Assembly: GCA_944472135.2 (NCBI GenBank)
Contig: OX235270.1
Location: 149,849,128-149,913,127, forward strand
Origin: Trichobilharzia regenti
Taxonomy: Eukaryota; Platyhelminthes; Trematoda; Strigeidida; Schistosomatidae
Reading direction: 5' to 3'
Length of the DNA stretch: 64,000 bases
In this document: positions 28,500 to 40,495 of the stretch, piece after piece
Layout of the letters: each line of letters begins with the position of its first letter
How positions within the stretch are numbered: position 1 is the stretch's first letter
Program-made: the position numbers and the translations under genes
The notes under the pieces: model-generated
What the model saw: the letters and a program-made list of their open reading frames with translations, nothing else
What the model was told of the DNA's origin: nothing
The model's database searches: none

Positions 28500-29648
28500 G
28501 CTTTTAATACTTGGTTGGTTGGTTGGCTGGTTGTTTGTTTAGTCGGTCTGTTGCTACTTATATATATATATATATATTTATCAATCATTATCTGTTGGCT
28601 TATAAAGATACGTGAATGACAGCTAGAAAGAGCGAGGGAGAGAAAGAGAGTGAATCACTTATTTTTTAGTACACGTGCTAACTAACTATTCCTTGTAGTA
28701 TACCTTTCTTCACTATGCTTCTCAGTGTATAACTTGGAATGCATGTAAGTGGAAGGAAGGAAGGAATGAATGAGGGAAGTAGTCCTTTAATGCCATTGGT
28801 TATCATTATAATTTACAGTCTGGAGAAACACACTTAATACTGGGGCCGGCTTATCTGAGTGGTCGGCTTCTAATCGTTCACTTGTGTATCACAGATTCTG
28901 ATTCACCATACTCAGTCTCAGTAGTCAGTGAGTATCGGTTTAACGCATGCATCGTTTTTCGTGACTACTTGAGTTCCGATTGGGGCGTCGAGCTACAAGC
29001 TTTGAGATTTGAAGTTTGGGGCGAGTTAGTGGTGTGATATTTTTGCTGAAATATGCTCCCGAATACATCACACATAATAGCTGAAAACGATTCCCATGAC
29101 AGACGCTTAGTTGACCTGCATAGAGTGGAGAAGATTATTGAGAATTGAGCAAATGCTTTCCGTATCAGTTCATCAGTTGGCATCAGTGCTTACATTCCAG
29201 CAAATTTCATTACCAACAGTTAGTCTGAAGAGTGAGGAGTAAATAAATATCCTTCGAAAAGTGAATTTGATCGGTCAATGTCCTTGACATTGGTATTTTA
29301 GTCAGTAATGTCACTAGTTCTGCATTTTATACGTCAAACATTTGAAGGTAGAAAGGATTTCATCGAGAAGTGATTGATTGGTTTACATACTACTTGTCAG
29401 GAGAATGAATAGTGGAATGAATATAAATTTAATCATTCATTCACCTAACGCGACTATCGATCGTTAGATGATGTATTCAACTGTGAGTGGAACACCGTTG
29501 TGTCCACTTCCCCTCTAATAATCAGGAAGAGTAAGTGATGATGAGTGCGTAAATGAATGACCATCTGGCGAGTGAACTTCTCGTCAGTCAGCTACCCATG
29601 TGTTCATCTAATACGCAAAACTGAGGATTATTATGTTTCACATTGCAG
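28500..29648. other. CPEB intron (copy B)
   Basis: Intron sequence with TTGG, TATA, GAAGG and GTGA-type simple repeats (28,512-28,575, 28,753-28,770). A 72-codon minus-strand frame at 28,965-29,183 also occurs in copy C but has no recognisable domain. Confidence 0.5.
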
Positions 29649-29870
29649 GTGCTACAGACAAGAAAAGTGAAGATGTCTGTTACTGGACAGGAACCTTACC
29701 ATTTAGAAAAAACATATCAGGAAATATTTCAAGAAAAGTGTTCGTTTACGGGTTGCCAGATGGAATAACGGAGTCTGGTATAATGGAGGTGTTTTGTAGA
29801 TTTGGCCAAATTACCGTCATTTGGCCAAAACCAGATGGTGTTCATTTGAGTAGCGAGTATAACAATAGAG
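29649..29870 (+). CDS. CPEB1: CPEB1-like gene, RRM1 exon a (copy B)
   Basis: A 222-nt exon, acceptor CACATTGCAG before 29,649 and donor GTAAGT at 29,871. It encodes CYWTGTLPFRKN, the segment just before RRM1 in CPEB1 (usually HWSG.LP.R), then SRKVFVYGLPDGITESGI and FGQITVIWPKPDG, which form the first half of RRM1 (RNP2-like KVFVYGLP). Phase 1 at both ends keeps the frame with the neighbouring exons. Copy C has Tyr for Asp just after the RNP2-like motif. Confidence 0.88.
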
Positions 29871-29959
29871 GTAAGTCATTTTACTGGTAAACAGTGAGAA
29901 GCCTCGTTTCCGCCTACTTTGTTTCACTTGACTGACATTGAAATTATCTCATATTTTAG

Positions 29960-30090
29960 GTTATTGTTATCTCGTATATGAAAATGAGGCATGTGTTCTG
30001 GAACTTCTGAGGAACTCTTTCAGAACTCGTAGGATAGATAGTGACTTCTACAGAATTCCATTATACAACTTTCCGTTCAGATATGCGAAG
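29960..30090 (+). CDS. CPEB1: CPEB1-like gene, RRM1 exon b (copy B)
   Basis: A 131-nt exon with acceptor CATATTTTAG and donor GTGAGG. It continues RRM1 with GYCYLVYENEACVLELLRN, the RNP1-like strand of CPEB (GY.YLVFE in CPEB1), and ends RIPLYNFPFRYAK. It starts in phase 1 and ends in phase 0, matching the next exon, whose first codons VVPWSIEDTNY complete the CPEB1-typical V.PW...D.N linker. Confidence 0.88.
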
Positions 30091-31497
30091 GTGAGGATAT
30101 ATTTTGTCACAGAAATCATGTATTTGCTCTTACCAGTGTTTTGTCTAGTAGTTATGCGTTAATCACAGTGTGACTGACTGACTCACTGACTGACTCAAAC
30201 TTGAAAGGCAACACTATCCCGCTGAGATAAGACTGTTTGAGGCTTTTGTGGAACTGTCGATACACACTGTCGATGAATCAATCGACTTCCTTGACTTCCT
30301 CAGTCCAGTAGGTTATTTGTGATATGCAAATAAATATGCATGTTGCCAACCCATAGGGTTACAAGTGGAAACACTCAGAGGATAAAGATATTTACTTCTT
30401 TCATTTTTGTCTGTCCCTGTGTCTGCTGTCTATCTGGTGTGTATCTATCTATCTCTCTGTCTGTGTGACCGTCTGTCTGTCTGCCTATCCATTTATCTGT
30501 CTATCTATCTCTCTGTGTTTGGAGACACAGTTGGCATTGTCTACTTTGCACCAATTGGCATTAGTTGACACTCTGTCGAAACATGTCCTCAGACGAATTG
30601 AAGAAATGAAATTAGTGAGAGTGCATGCACTTGCCCATTTCAAGAATTTTCAATGTGTGTTTGACTTCAGAGAATTGGCTTCCTTCCACTTGATGTTGTT
30701 GAATTATCTGTGAAATAAATTTGGTCAATGCGTTCTTTGTAGGTTCTGGATGTGTACAAAATCAGGCCGGATGGATGAATCAGTATAGCTATATGTATAC
30801 AATGCACTATAATACCATGTATACAATTGATAAGTGGGATATTTGAGACAAGAAGAAAGAGGAGAATAAGAGGAAGAAGCGCAAAGAATGAATAACTGTC
30901 GTGTTAAATTTAACAGATGGCTTCACCACCTGTTATGTTAGACAAGCATTCATAGTATGCGTCAATAACTTTGATGCCAATAAAACAGAATTCGTGACTC
31001 ACACGATGTGACCAGTTTGGAAGAAATGCTCGGAGGAATTTCACAGTGGAATTAATACTGGCCTTAGAATAAATAACACCGAAGTGGCATGGTAGGAATA
31101 GACGAATAGAGTAGGAGTGCGTGTCAAATGAGTCTACAAGTCAGTGGTGTCGAATGAAGGGAGGGAGATGAAGGAGAGTAGGACAGATAATCGGCGGTTT
31201 GTTAAAGTGAAAGTTCATGCATGTATCAGTCTGATCATTTGTTAACATTGTCCAGCTGAAAATCTCTTCCCCTTCTCATCACAACCACTCTCAGTTTATC
31301 TTTAAGCTGAGCCCTTCACACTGGTTGTCACCGTCGTCTGAAGGATAAACTCGCTCACTTGACGAGTGAGTGAGTGAGTCAGTGAGTGTTTGTGTGTGTG
31401 TGTGTGAGGGTGATATCTTTCTGATGGAATTTAAAAATATGTAATATTTTATTGGTAATCAGTGTTCTGCATCATTCTGAATTCCGTCTAATTCTAG
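30091..31497. other. CPEB intron (copy B)
   Basis: Intron with a (CTGA)n tract (30,172-30,195), CTGT/CTAT repeats (about 30,420-30,515) and (GTGA)n/(GT)n tracts (31,362-31,405). No gene recognised. Confidence 0.5.
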
Positions 31498-31690
31498 GTT
31501 GTACCTTGGAGCATAGAAGACACCAACTACTGCGGGCCAACAGGTAGTTCTGCCAATATGCAGTATGCCATATATGTTGGACAGCTTCACGGTTTGATTA
31601 CAGCGAAAGGGCTTGCCAACATCATGGATGACCTGTTCGGAAATGTTGTTTCCGCTACCCTCCACACTGATCAATATAAATATCCTACTG
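31498..31690 (+). CDS. CPEB1: CPEB1-like gene, RRM2 exon (copy B)
   Basis: A 193-nt exon, acceptor ATTCTAG and donor GTGAGT. It encodes VVPWSIEDTNYCGPTGS, then AIYVGQLHGLITAKGLANI and DDLFGNVVSATLHTDQYKYP. The YVGQLHG, DLFG and DKYKYP-like blocks mark CPEB RRM2 and are closer to the CPEB1/Orb subgroup (VGALHG, KYPIGSGRV) than to CPEB2-4. It ends in phase 1. Copy B is uninterrupted, while copy C has a 2-nt deletion in the CGPTG codons. Confidence 0.88.
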
Positions 31691-32375
31691 GTGAGTTTGT
31701 CCAGTTCAGTAGAATGAAGTTTTACCAGTATATGCCTTGGACGAACAGAAGTAGTAAACAAGTGCACACATCGCTGACTGAGTCGACACGATACACCATC
31801 TCACACAACATGTGACAATTTTTTTCTTCAAGTACCATTTCTTTCATCGAAATCGAGTGGTACGGAAAATGTGGTGATAAAAATGAATGTGAATGCTGAG
31901 CACAGCATAGAGCAGCAAAGAAGTGTCAGTGAAGGCATAGCTCATACACAGCTCAGATTAGCTCCTGGATATTGAACCAACCAACCAACACTGGCTTCTA
32001 ATCGACTTCCATCAAGTTCGACCTCAGCAGCCATGTAGTATCATTAGACTTCAGACAAAGTTTGGATAACAGTCCTGTCACACATAACACATATTTGTCG
32101 AGTTTTCTGTCTTGTGTTTTCTGTTGACTACCAGTGCATGAAAACACTTGGTGTACAACAGAATTTTCAAGAATTCACATGAAATTTCTGCGAATCAATA
32201 AATGAATCCAATGACATTCATGCACTTCTCTGACAGCTTCATTGACCATTAGTCGAAATGACGTTTCTTTGTAATATACTATAACATAATAAACGCTTTT
32301 CTGCATGCATTTGCCAAACTCGGAGATGGATGCACGTGCAACATTAATCATTTTGTGTATTTCTTGATATTTCAG
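31691..32375. other. CPEB intron containing the duplication breakpoint
   Basis: The last intron of the gene in copy B. Homology to copy C stops at about 32,150 (B: ACACTTG then GTGTACAAC; C in reverse: ACACTTG then TGTAACCCC). No repeat element was recognised exactly at the break. Confidence 0.6.
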
Positions 32376-32644
32376 GTTCTGCGAGAGTAATTTTCTCCAG
32401 TAGTGAGAGTTATTTGAAAGCTATCATCACACAATCGATAACCATTCACACCTCAAAATTCACCAAAACTATTCAAGTTCATCCGTATCTGGGGAATACT
32501 CTTTGTAATGTATGTTTAAAGTCTCCTGGAATATATTTTTGCAGAGCACTTCAATGTTTCAAATATTTCTGTCTTAGTTGTTGGAATGGATTTCATCAAA
32601 ATGTAACTGAAAATTTCAGCGAACACAAACCGTTGAAGCGTTAA
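32376..32644 (+). CDS. CPEB1: CPEB1-like gene, terminal exon with ZZ domain (only in copy B)
   Basis: Acceptor TGATATTTCAG, then GSARVIFSSSESYLKAI (end of RRM2), KFTKTIQVHPYL and a zinc-binding domain with CNVC, FCRALQCFKYFCLSCW and a final H...H pair. It reproduces the CPEB1 C-terminus (KFTKKVQ, FC...CFKYFC.SCW). It ends at TAA 32,642-32,644. This exon lies just beyond the duplication breakpoint at 32,150, so it exists only once in the window. The joined exons 28,049-32,644 give about 419 in-frame codons with no stop. Confidence 0.9.
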
Positions 32645-33329
32645 CTGGGGGTAGATTCCTGTGGTAACCAGTCAACGAAACCAGCGGCCAAACAATGAAC
32701 AAGTCGTGAAGACATTGAGAAACTTCGTTTACTTTTTTAATTTTGTTGCAAGAAGCAACAAACTGTACTGCTTACTTCTTACGCCTTGTGTTCAATCCGC
32801 TTTCGTTAATCTACCCTCACTTTGCTGGTTCACTCTTTTGTATATATTTAAGGGAATGTTTTGACCAATGTGGAAAATACATTTTCAATTGATCCTCTTC
32901 TTTCCTCTTTTTATTCGACTGTTCCTTCACGTCAATTATATCACACATAGAATTGATTATTGTCTTACATCGGGAGGTGTTCAGCACATCTCATATTGAC
33001 ATTTCAATAAGATGAAGAGTTTTTGGTGGGATACCGGCAGTTATTCTCTACTATTTGTCTCTCTGTCGATATCGCACTTGCTCTCCCTTCTTTCCTGTCA
33101 GTAAGGAGCTGCACACAAATTAAGCATCTAAGGACTCGTCAATGTAAGACAACAAACACGTCTGTGGGTGTTAGGCGACGAGTTGACTTTGTGAATCTAT
33201 ATACATGTATCAAGGTGAATAGAAACTGTTGCTGGGTAAGCTTTCACACGATTGTTTCATACATTTTCTGTCTTCGAAATATCCCTTCTCGTACTCATCA
33301 ACTATGATGTGCTGAACTGTACGCTTTCT
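32645..33329. other. CPEB 3' UTR and downstream sequence
   Basis: Probably the 3' UTR of the CPEB gene followed by unassigned sequence. No clear AATAAA was found close to the stop. Short frames have no recognised domain. Confidence 0.4.
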
Positions 33330-33575
33330 TGCACACAGTTAGTCGTTGTGCACAAAAGTGCATCAGAACAACCTTAGCTCGCTTGAATCATTCACCACAC
33401 ATGATGGAGGTTTCAGTCACGTTCAACAGGATATCGTCGGTCTCTAACCATCTTCCAATGACCACTCATGTGTATTCGTCACATGTGTGGACTACTTTAC
33501 GCGTTGGCCGAAGGCTATCCGTGTGCTGTATACGATAGCCGAGAGAGTGTACCGAGTTTTCATGGAAAGGTAGAT
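33330..33575 (+). pseudogene. Ty3/Gypsy integrase core remnant
   Basis: Plus-strand translation in one frame gives DIVGL, one stop, then PSSNDHSCVFVTCVDYFTRWPKAI and IAERVYRVF. This matches the integrase catalytic core consensus DIVGPLP...LTCVDRFTRWPEAIP...AETVARAF. The aspartates of DIVG and CVDYFTRWP are the core landmarks. The frame is broken by stops and no other part of the element is seen beside it. Confidence 0.7.
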
Positions 33576-33779
33576 TGTTCAGTTTGAATGCTATTTCGAG
33601 GCGACAGTCGATCGAGTACAGCAATTTCAGTCTGGAACTATAGGTAAGCATTTAGAACTAGTGGAATAGACACACATTTGAACCAGGTGATAAAACCCAC
33701 CTACTATTCATCCAATTGAACACTTTCATCGTCAATGTAAAGTCTCTCACGAGGCCTCGGACAATGTCGGATAATCTCT

Positions 33780-34510
33780 GATCCGTATGTTAAGTAGCAC
33801 TGACTGACTTCACATTGGAGTTGAAAATCCGGATCTTATTATATTCATGCTGAGTATTTCTGGGGATCTCCACACAGACTTGAGAGTAATGATAGCTTGT
33901 CTTGCTTTCCCGATGATCCTTGCTTTGATATCCTCGTCATTTATGTCCGCCAGTAGTTGAAACGATGCTTCTCAGTTGGGTAGGTAGGTAAAGGAGGTTG
34001 TTTCTCTCAGGTTCCTCCCATTTATGCTGGCTGATTGTTGTCTGTTGATGTTGCTGTTGCTGTCGGGCGGGAATCTTCATCACCACATCTGTTTTCTCTC
34101 TGTTCACCTGAAGTCACATCTTCCCTGGATGCTTCTTCTGCCAATTTGTTGCTTTCCAATTGCGAATCTTCCAGTTTTTGGGAAATCAGACATTCATCAT
34201 TGGCGAAGTCCAGATCCTCCACGTTGTTTTTTGTGTTGGTCCATTTTATTCCGGGTTCCTCGATATCCGCTGTCTGTCGCATTATCCATTTTCATTCTGT
34301 GCTGATTACTGCTACCATTACACTGGAAGATACTGACTACCAGTGCATAAGAACTTTCGACGCTGCTAGATCGTGGTTGTCCTTTGCACAGATTATTGGT
34401 TCTCCAGTTACCGATTTGGAGGATACACAGCCATTCCATCCACTCCAAAAAATACCTAGTATCACTGCACCATGTCTTCTGATATCTACTCCAGTCATGC
34501 AACATCCTCA
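33780..34510 (-). pseudogene. RTE LINE, internally deleted
   Basis: Minus-strand order: endonuclease N-terminal-like segment (AVILGIFWSGWNG...TGEPIIC, then KVLMHWQSVSSSVMVA), jumping directly to RT motif-C region (MRQTADIEEPGIKWT, VEDLDFANDE), then INGRNLRETTSFTYL, DINDEDIKARI and GKARQAIITLKSVWRSPE, and IIRSGFSTPM. Everything between the endonuclease start and the RT catalytic box is missing. DLDFAND replaces DLDFADD. It is a relative of the RTE at 26 kb but distinct in sequence. Confidence 0.65.
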
Positions 34511-34579
34511 GCTTCGAACATCATGTGGATATTCCACGTCTTCGTGCTTATTTTCGCTTCCATCGAAATAGCATATTTT

Positions 34580-35069
34580 TAGCTGGCTAGTGAAATGTTC
34601 AAGTAGTCAGGAGTAGAATGGTGATAAGACGGATATTGCTTCAATACAAAGAAGGAACCTCAGAAACCTTAGGCAGAACTGTCAACAGTGCAGGCAGGAA
34701 TAACACTGGCTGGCATTTAAACCCGCAAACTCAATTAGAAACAAGCTTTGTCGGTTAAAAGATCCTGTGGAGACTTTAAAACAAAACAATTCAGTTTATC
34801 TAATACCCTGCCTGCTGGAATGATTGACAGGTCAAATGCACAGGTCAGAGTAGCAGAACAGGTGCAGTAGGACTAGCAGAGCATAAAAGTCTAGCAATAT
34901 CTAGATCAGTTGACTCGAATAAGATAATAAATCAAGAGAATGGTTCAGCTATAGCACCCACTACATGCAGTTACACACAACCATACAATATAGGATGATG
35001 GGATAAGGTGACCGTTTTAAAATCTAATGTAACTGTATGGAGGCAGCAGGAGAGAGAGGACAAAGAAAA
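34580..35069. other. Unassigned spacer
   Basis: No coding frame or repeat family was recognised in this stretch. Confidence 0.4.
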
Positions 35070-36100
35070 GTATGAAGAAGAGGAATTCGAGAACCAAATC
35101 CCATTTTTGGACGTCTTAATCAAGCGAACAACCACAGGGGAATTAGAAACTCAAGTTTTTAGAAAATCAACTCACACAGACCAAATCCTGAATTACAACA
35201 GCAACAATCCAATAACACACAAAAGGAATTGCATACAAACACTATTCAAGAGAACAAGGACTCATTGCAGCACTCCCGCCTTAAGGAAAATTGAAGAAAA
35301 GTATCTCATGGACGTATTCCAAAAGAATGGATATCCACGGAATATCATCAAAAGACATATACCCCCAAGTCAACCAATCAAACCAAAAGCCCCAGAGGAA
35401 AACACGAAGAAAATCACCTTACCATATACACTGGATATCTCAGAAATCACTACAAGACTCTTCAAACCTTTAGGAATTGACGTCCTACACAAACCAACAA
35501 AGTCACTTCACTCAGTTCTATGTAAACCAAAAGACAGACTCAACAGCGAAAGAAGATAAAACCAACATCATCTACAAAATAAATTGTAACAACTGTCAAG
35601 AACACTACATTGGCCAAAGTGGACGTCCCCTTTGTCTTCGTATCCACGAACATAAGCTAGCCGTCAAAAGACATGATATCCACTCCCTCATATCGCCTCA
35701 CTGCATACAGATAACCACGGACATCAATTCGACTGGGACAACCAGCGCTCAACTATTAGACAGAGGAAACAACAAGAATGCTAGAGAATTTTTAGAAGCC
35801 TGCCTGGGATTCCAGTGAATCGTCAATCAATAGACATATCGAGATAGACAAAATTTATCAACCGATAAGAAAGAAACCCCCCACACACAAAGGGTCAAAG
35901 TTCAAGTCAAGGAAACAACCAATTCCAATACAAGTAGCTACCTAGAAGGTGTGAGAACACACAAAAAACAACCAATCACGTCCAAGGTGGTCACCGACCA
36001 GTTGAGATGATTAATAAACTCGTGGAGAAATCTAAAAGCTCACTTCAATGGATTGAAGTATGCGCTGAAGATGTCATCTAGTAGGGCGATGACGACTTCT
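35070..36100 (+). pseudogene. PLE-B 3' fragment, frameshifted
   Basis: The plus-strand frame starts at EEEFENQIPFLDVLIKRTTT and continues with THTDQILNYNSNNP and RNCIQTLFKRTRTHCSTPALRK. After a frameshift near 35,530 the GIY-YIG part follows: CNNCQEHYIGQSGRPLCLRI. It corresponds to about the C-terminal half of the PLE at 21-23 kb, diverged by substitutions. The 3' UTR with TGCGCTGAAGATGTCAT is present at about 36,060-36,085. The RT catalytic motifs are missing, so it is 5' truncated and dead. Confidence 0.82.
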
Positions 36101-37910
36101 TATATACCTCGCTCGCCACATCTGAGTAGGTGAATTATCAGATAATTAAAGAATGGGGTATAATTCGATAGTTTATCTTCAGAGTTGTTGAAGAACATTA
36201 GGTGGAATGAGAATACCAATCGTAGTGCAGCAGGAAAGATTGTCCTCTCGATGGTGTTAGATATTCGCCTATTAATATGAATAGTATCGGCTAGAATGTC
36301 ATTAACATTTCATTAACTTCCAACATATTTTCCTGGATGTCGTCATATTACTCAACCTCTCTCTAGAGCTATGTACTTTCATCCGCTTCTCCTCCTCCTC
36401 CTCCAGCTTCTCCACAGTTACACTTTCATTATTCATCACATTTTCTGAAATATTTTCATGACATCAACAATAAGCCGAAGTAATTTTTATTCTTGTTTCA
36501 CTAGCCTATTATACACTTTACATTAACATAATGAAGTGTTACTAATAGACATTTAAATTAATGTGGTTTATAAAGTGTATAGGATCAGAGTTGACGGATG
36601 TCAATTAATTGAGGATAGCAACAATCGAGGTGATTGTAATATTCAGTAATAGTAGTTATAAAAATAATAACAGCGAGGATAAATTGATTCAAGTGTTTAT
36701 ATAATCTAGGCAATTGTGAGTGTGTAGGCGGAATGTGCATACTAGTAGGAGTAGAGGGGAAAATATCTATTGTCACATAGCATTTAGATAATATAATAAT
36801 CATAATCATAATAATAGCAGTAATAGATCGTGAAACGGAAATTAAAATGTACAACACTGCAGGACAGTATGATTTTGATAATTCAGTTAGCATTACAAGT
36901 AAAATAATGAGATATTATTATTTACAGTTATCCGGTGTCACTGGGAGAGATAACTATTGTGAAATAAGAGTAAAGATCAAGGGAGGGAGGGAGAGAGAGA
37001 GATTTAACAGACCTTTTCTGAACACAGAGACTGCAGTGGAAATTGATTATGGTAACTGCCTCAGCTATACTTAGCAGTCGAAGACGCACCAACCGAGGGA
37101 GTTAAGGTGGCATATTTATACTTTGTTTTTTGCGCTTACCTGGCAGTTATTCGCATTTTTCTTGATGCACACTCTTCATAAATGTTGCGTTGCATTTCAT
37201 TTTTGTTTCCATTGTTGTTAAAATTAGTTGTTTTGTTTGTTTTAGAGCATTTAATCACCAAGTCAATTCATCCACTTCATCATTGTATTAGTTTCATACG
37301 TTGGTTTGATGCGTGGTTGCAGTGTTTTTGATGTTTTCAGATGTTAATTAAATAGCACCGTGGATAGTACTGTTTTGGAATTCATGGTCATGAACATGTT
37401 CAGGGGGCAGAAGTCATTGTTTCCAGATCATTTGTTGTTTGACGTTACTGTTGCTGGCTCAATAGATCATCTTATTTGTAGAAATCTCGAAAAAAACAAA
37501 CTATATCTTTCACGTTCTTGTTTGCAGCATGCAACAATCTGTGAGTCAATCTAGTGAAGACACCACGTTCACAGTTAGTTAATATTAGCAAGGTTTTCGA
37601 AGATCATATTAAACCTGGAGAATCTAGAAGCTTGGGTGAAGTTGAAAAAGCTTTGAAGCATTTCAAGGACGGTTGAGTATACCATCAATGTGTCTATTAT
37701 CAGTCAACAAACACCCGATATATTGTGAGAGAATCTAAATTAAACAAGGATGAAACACATGTGAAGTATGAATATGTGGTGTGTTGTATGTACTTTCAGA
37801 TACAAGAAGAAATCGAAAGGCAATCAGAAACCTGTAAAGGGGAAGTGTTACATATTGTTGTTAGTTCCTAATGTACTAGATCCAAATACATGAAGCAGAA
37901 TTGTCTGTAG
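36101..37910. other. Unassigned spacer, AT-rich
   Basis: No gene recognised. Short frames (for example 36,847-37,074 and 37,360-37,554) show no known domain. A CTC-rich tract lies at 36,390-36,405 and AAT tracts near 36,790-36,820. Confidence 0.4.
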
Positions 37911-37914
37911 TAAA

Positions 37915-38640
37915 GCCAGCGTCAATCACCATCTACGGGAGGGATTTGAAAGAGGTTACTTCATAACCTCACCTATCTAGGGACGTCGGAACGGACGAGA
38001 ATGTCAAATCGAGCGAGAATCGGGGAGGGGGGGCGACAAACACATTCATCAATCAACCTGATACCAATCTGGAAATATTCGTCACTCAGCCATCATCAAC
38101 AACGAAATTCGCTCGGATTTTCAATAAAAACGTCAAGTCAGTCATCTCTTCTATACGGATCAGAAACTTGTCGGGTGGGTCACAAAGAATATTTCCAACA
38201 GCCTGTTGCAGACCTTTATCAACCAACAACTGTCTTCACTGGGTCTATACTGAATATCAGATGGCCGGGCCGAGCCGAGTCGGAAAGAATCACAAGAAAC
38301 AAGAAACTATGGGAAGGAACAAAACAAGAATCAGTCGCCAACCAAAAAATATGCAGGCAAAAGTGGAGATGGATTGGACACTCACTCGCTGAGGAGACCG
38401 CCATCAGGTGAAATCGCGCGTCAAGCTCTGGAGTGGAACCAGGCCGAAAGGGAAGCACGCGGCGAGTGGGACGTCAGTGCACGGGTGACATGGAGGAGAT
38501 GGTGTGAAGAGGAGTTGAAACAGTATGGACTAACATGGATGCAGGTGAAAAGTACAGCAGAAGACTGAAGCAAGTGGAGACGTGCAGTTGAAGCCCTGTC
38601 ATCCACTAGGAACCTAAGGGAGCAATAATAATAAAAAAAT
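37915..38640 (+). mobile_element. RTE LINE 3' end, 5'-truncated
   Basis: A third RTE-type copy, covering the C-terminus more clearly than the others: SSLLYGSETCRVGHKEY, LNIRWPGRAESERI, NKKLWEGTKQESV and RQKWRWIGHSL, then (other frame) ARQALEWNQAEREARGEWD and KWRRAVEALSSTRN. These fit the conserved RTE tail (LLYGSETW, RRRKWRWIGH, ALEWNP.G.R, WR..V..L). The 3' end is a short AATAATAATAAAAAAA tail at about 38,623-38,638. Confidence 0.78.
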
Positions 38641-39989
38641 TAAGCCAGCGTTAACAGCCATTCAGTATGTTGCTAAACGATTTACAAGGTGGATAGCATA
38701 AAATGACCTGGTGAGTGTACGAATTATCCTCAATAAAGGTGAGGCTTTAGTGAGCAAGAATGACGATTCGGATTGCGGTCTACAATCGGTGGTTTTTTCG
38801 AAATTACAATAAGCTGAGAAGCTGATTATTATTCGGGGTGAAAACATTCACTGAATACAAATTGCTTGTTTCAGTTCAAATAATCAAATTCTCACTTTTT
38901 GGATGTTTGTAATTTCTTGGTTCCGATATTAACTTGATATAAATGATTTATAAGAAAACTTCAGATAAATTGTCCTTAAACCATTGGCCTTCTTTTTCTA
39001 ATCTTAATTGGCGAAACGTTTGTTAAGACGACTAGACGAATATATGGCCAAACAGTGTGTTCTGTGACTGAGAACCGTAGACGCTATGCTTCGGATTAAT
39101 ACTGCTCCTCTAACTGTTATAACCCTATGGATATAGCTGTTTCTTCATGGTGCATTACAACATCTAGAAATCCTAAGCACACTCACTGCCTTCCGAAAAT
39201 TTAGTTTTACATTTTAAGTGACTGCAAATAGGGAGTCATTTAAGGCGATAGGATAAATAGCTGTAAACACTTTCGTGGAGATTAGGATATATTTACTTTT
39301 TTCGACTAGGAGACGATCCTCTAATCTAGAAAGTTCTCAGGATTTCCACGTTTACTTTGTAATTCAAAGATAACGTGAAGTTGCTCACTAAGCTAGTAGC
39401 TACAGGAGATTACCTTCAGCGGAAACACACTAGTCAGTCTTATAAATAATGAATGCACTGTACAAGCGTTTACTTTGATTTGCATACCTAGCTCATAAAC
39501 ATTATGTCTGCATGTGGTATACATTCAAGGCTGATACGCTGTGCTATGAGCTCTGTAAAGCATACTGCTTTAATGATGGAAGCAAGAAGAACACGCCAAT
39601 CAGGATAGCATCACATGGTTTAACGGCATGTTAGAAATAAAGAAAATTTGTTTCTTAGCTCATTGTCATGTATACAGCCGCCTATTTGATGATGTCAGGG
39701 CATATTAACAGATTAAGGAAGTAGTTATCAAGCCTAAGTTACTATATTCACCTGAACTAAATACTTGGCGTTTAGCACTGTACAGACTTCCAACTGGCTA
39801 GATAAGGTGACTTTAGCATATCGAACAGTACAGAGTTATTATTCATCTAGCTAAATCCTACTTAGAGAGAAAAGAACAAGAAGTTCAGCAAAGATGACGG
39901 TCTTTTCGGCGATTTCATTCGAAAAAGTTGTACAGTCGCATTTATATACATTAGTTTACACTTGAATACAATTATTATTTGTTTAATTA
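38641..39989. other. Unassigned spacer
   Basis: No coding region or known repeat recognised. Confidence 0.4.
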
Positions 39990-40019
39990 ATTCCACATAG
40001 TAACGAAGGAGGTAGTATT

Positions 40020-40495
40020 TTTCTACTTGAAATGAAAGTTTGAAGGTATGAATACAAATTACAAGGGGCTTAGAGACAAGATTACATAGGATTAGAAAAC
40101 AGTTACAACGTATGCAAAAAATTAATATTTGATAACTGGAGAAATAATAGTTTTAAAGGCGAATAATAGGTGACAGTTACTTTCAACTTGATATGAATTA
40201 CAGGAGGCGTAGAGACAAACATTACGCAGGGATACAACGAATTGCAAGTGAGAACAAAATGAGCATGGAAACAAATTGAAATAAGAATAATAATTTTCAA
40301 CTTGAAATGTAAGTTAGGTGGTGAAAATACAGATAGATTACAAGAGGCATGGGAATAACAAAATAATTGCACAGAATTTGAACATAATTGTCAAATAGTT
40401 ATTCCAAATGGATTACTAGTGTGATCAGGAGCAGCATGGAAACAAACTTGAAACAACGGATTTTATATTTGAAATGAAAATGTGATGAATTGAAT
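40020..40495. repeat. Diverged tandem repeat
   Basis: Four loosely similar units start with ACTTGAAATG or ACTTGATATG at about 40,024, 40,187, 40,300 and 40,448. They share blocks like ATTACAAGRGGC.TAGAGACAA and ATTRCRYAGG. Spacing is irregular (about 110-165 bp). No coding frame fits. It may be a degraded minisatellite or repeated pieces of an unknown element. Confidence 0.45.

Larger units (their letters stand above)
17448..32150 (+). repeat. Segmental duplication copy B
   Basis: It begins at about 17,448 (shared with copy D at about 57,458) and ends at about 32,150 (shared with copy C at 42,866, reversed). It contains the tentative CPEB first exon, one young PLE, an ancient PLE remnant, an RTE LINE and CPEB exons 2 to 5. 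Identity to copy C is very high by eye, with scattered substitutions and microsatellite differences. Single-base comparisons between 18.3 and 24.3 kb repeatedly separate B from C and D. Confidence 0.9.

Noticed and set aside
28965..29183. 72-codon minus-strand frame in a CPEB intron, also in copy C
   Set aside because: No domain and shared only through duplication; probably chance.
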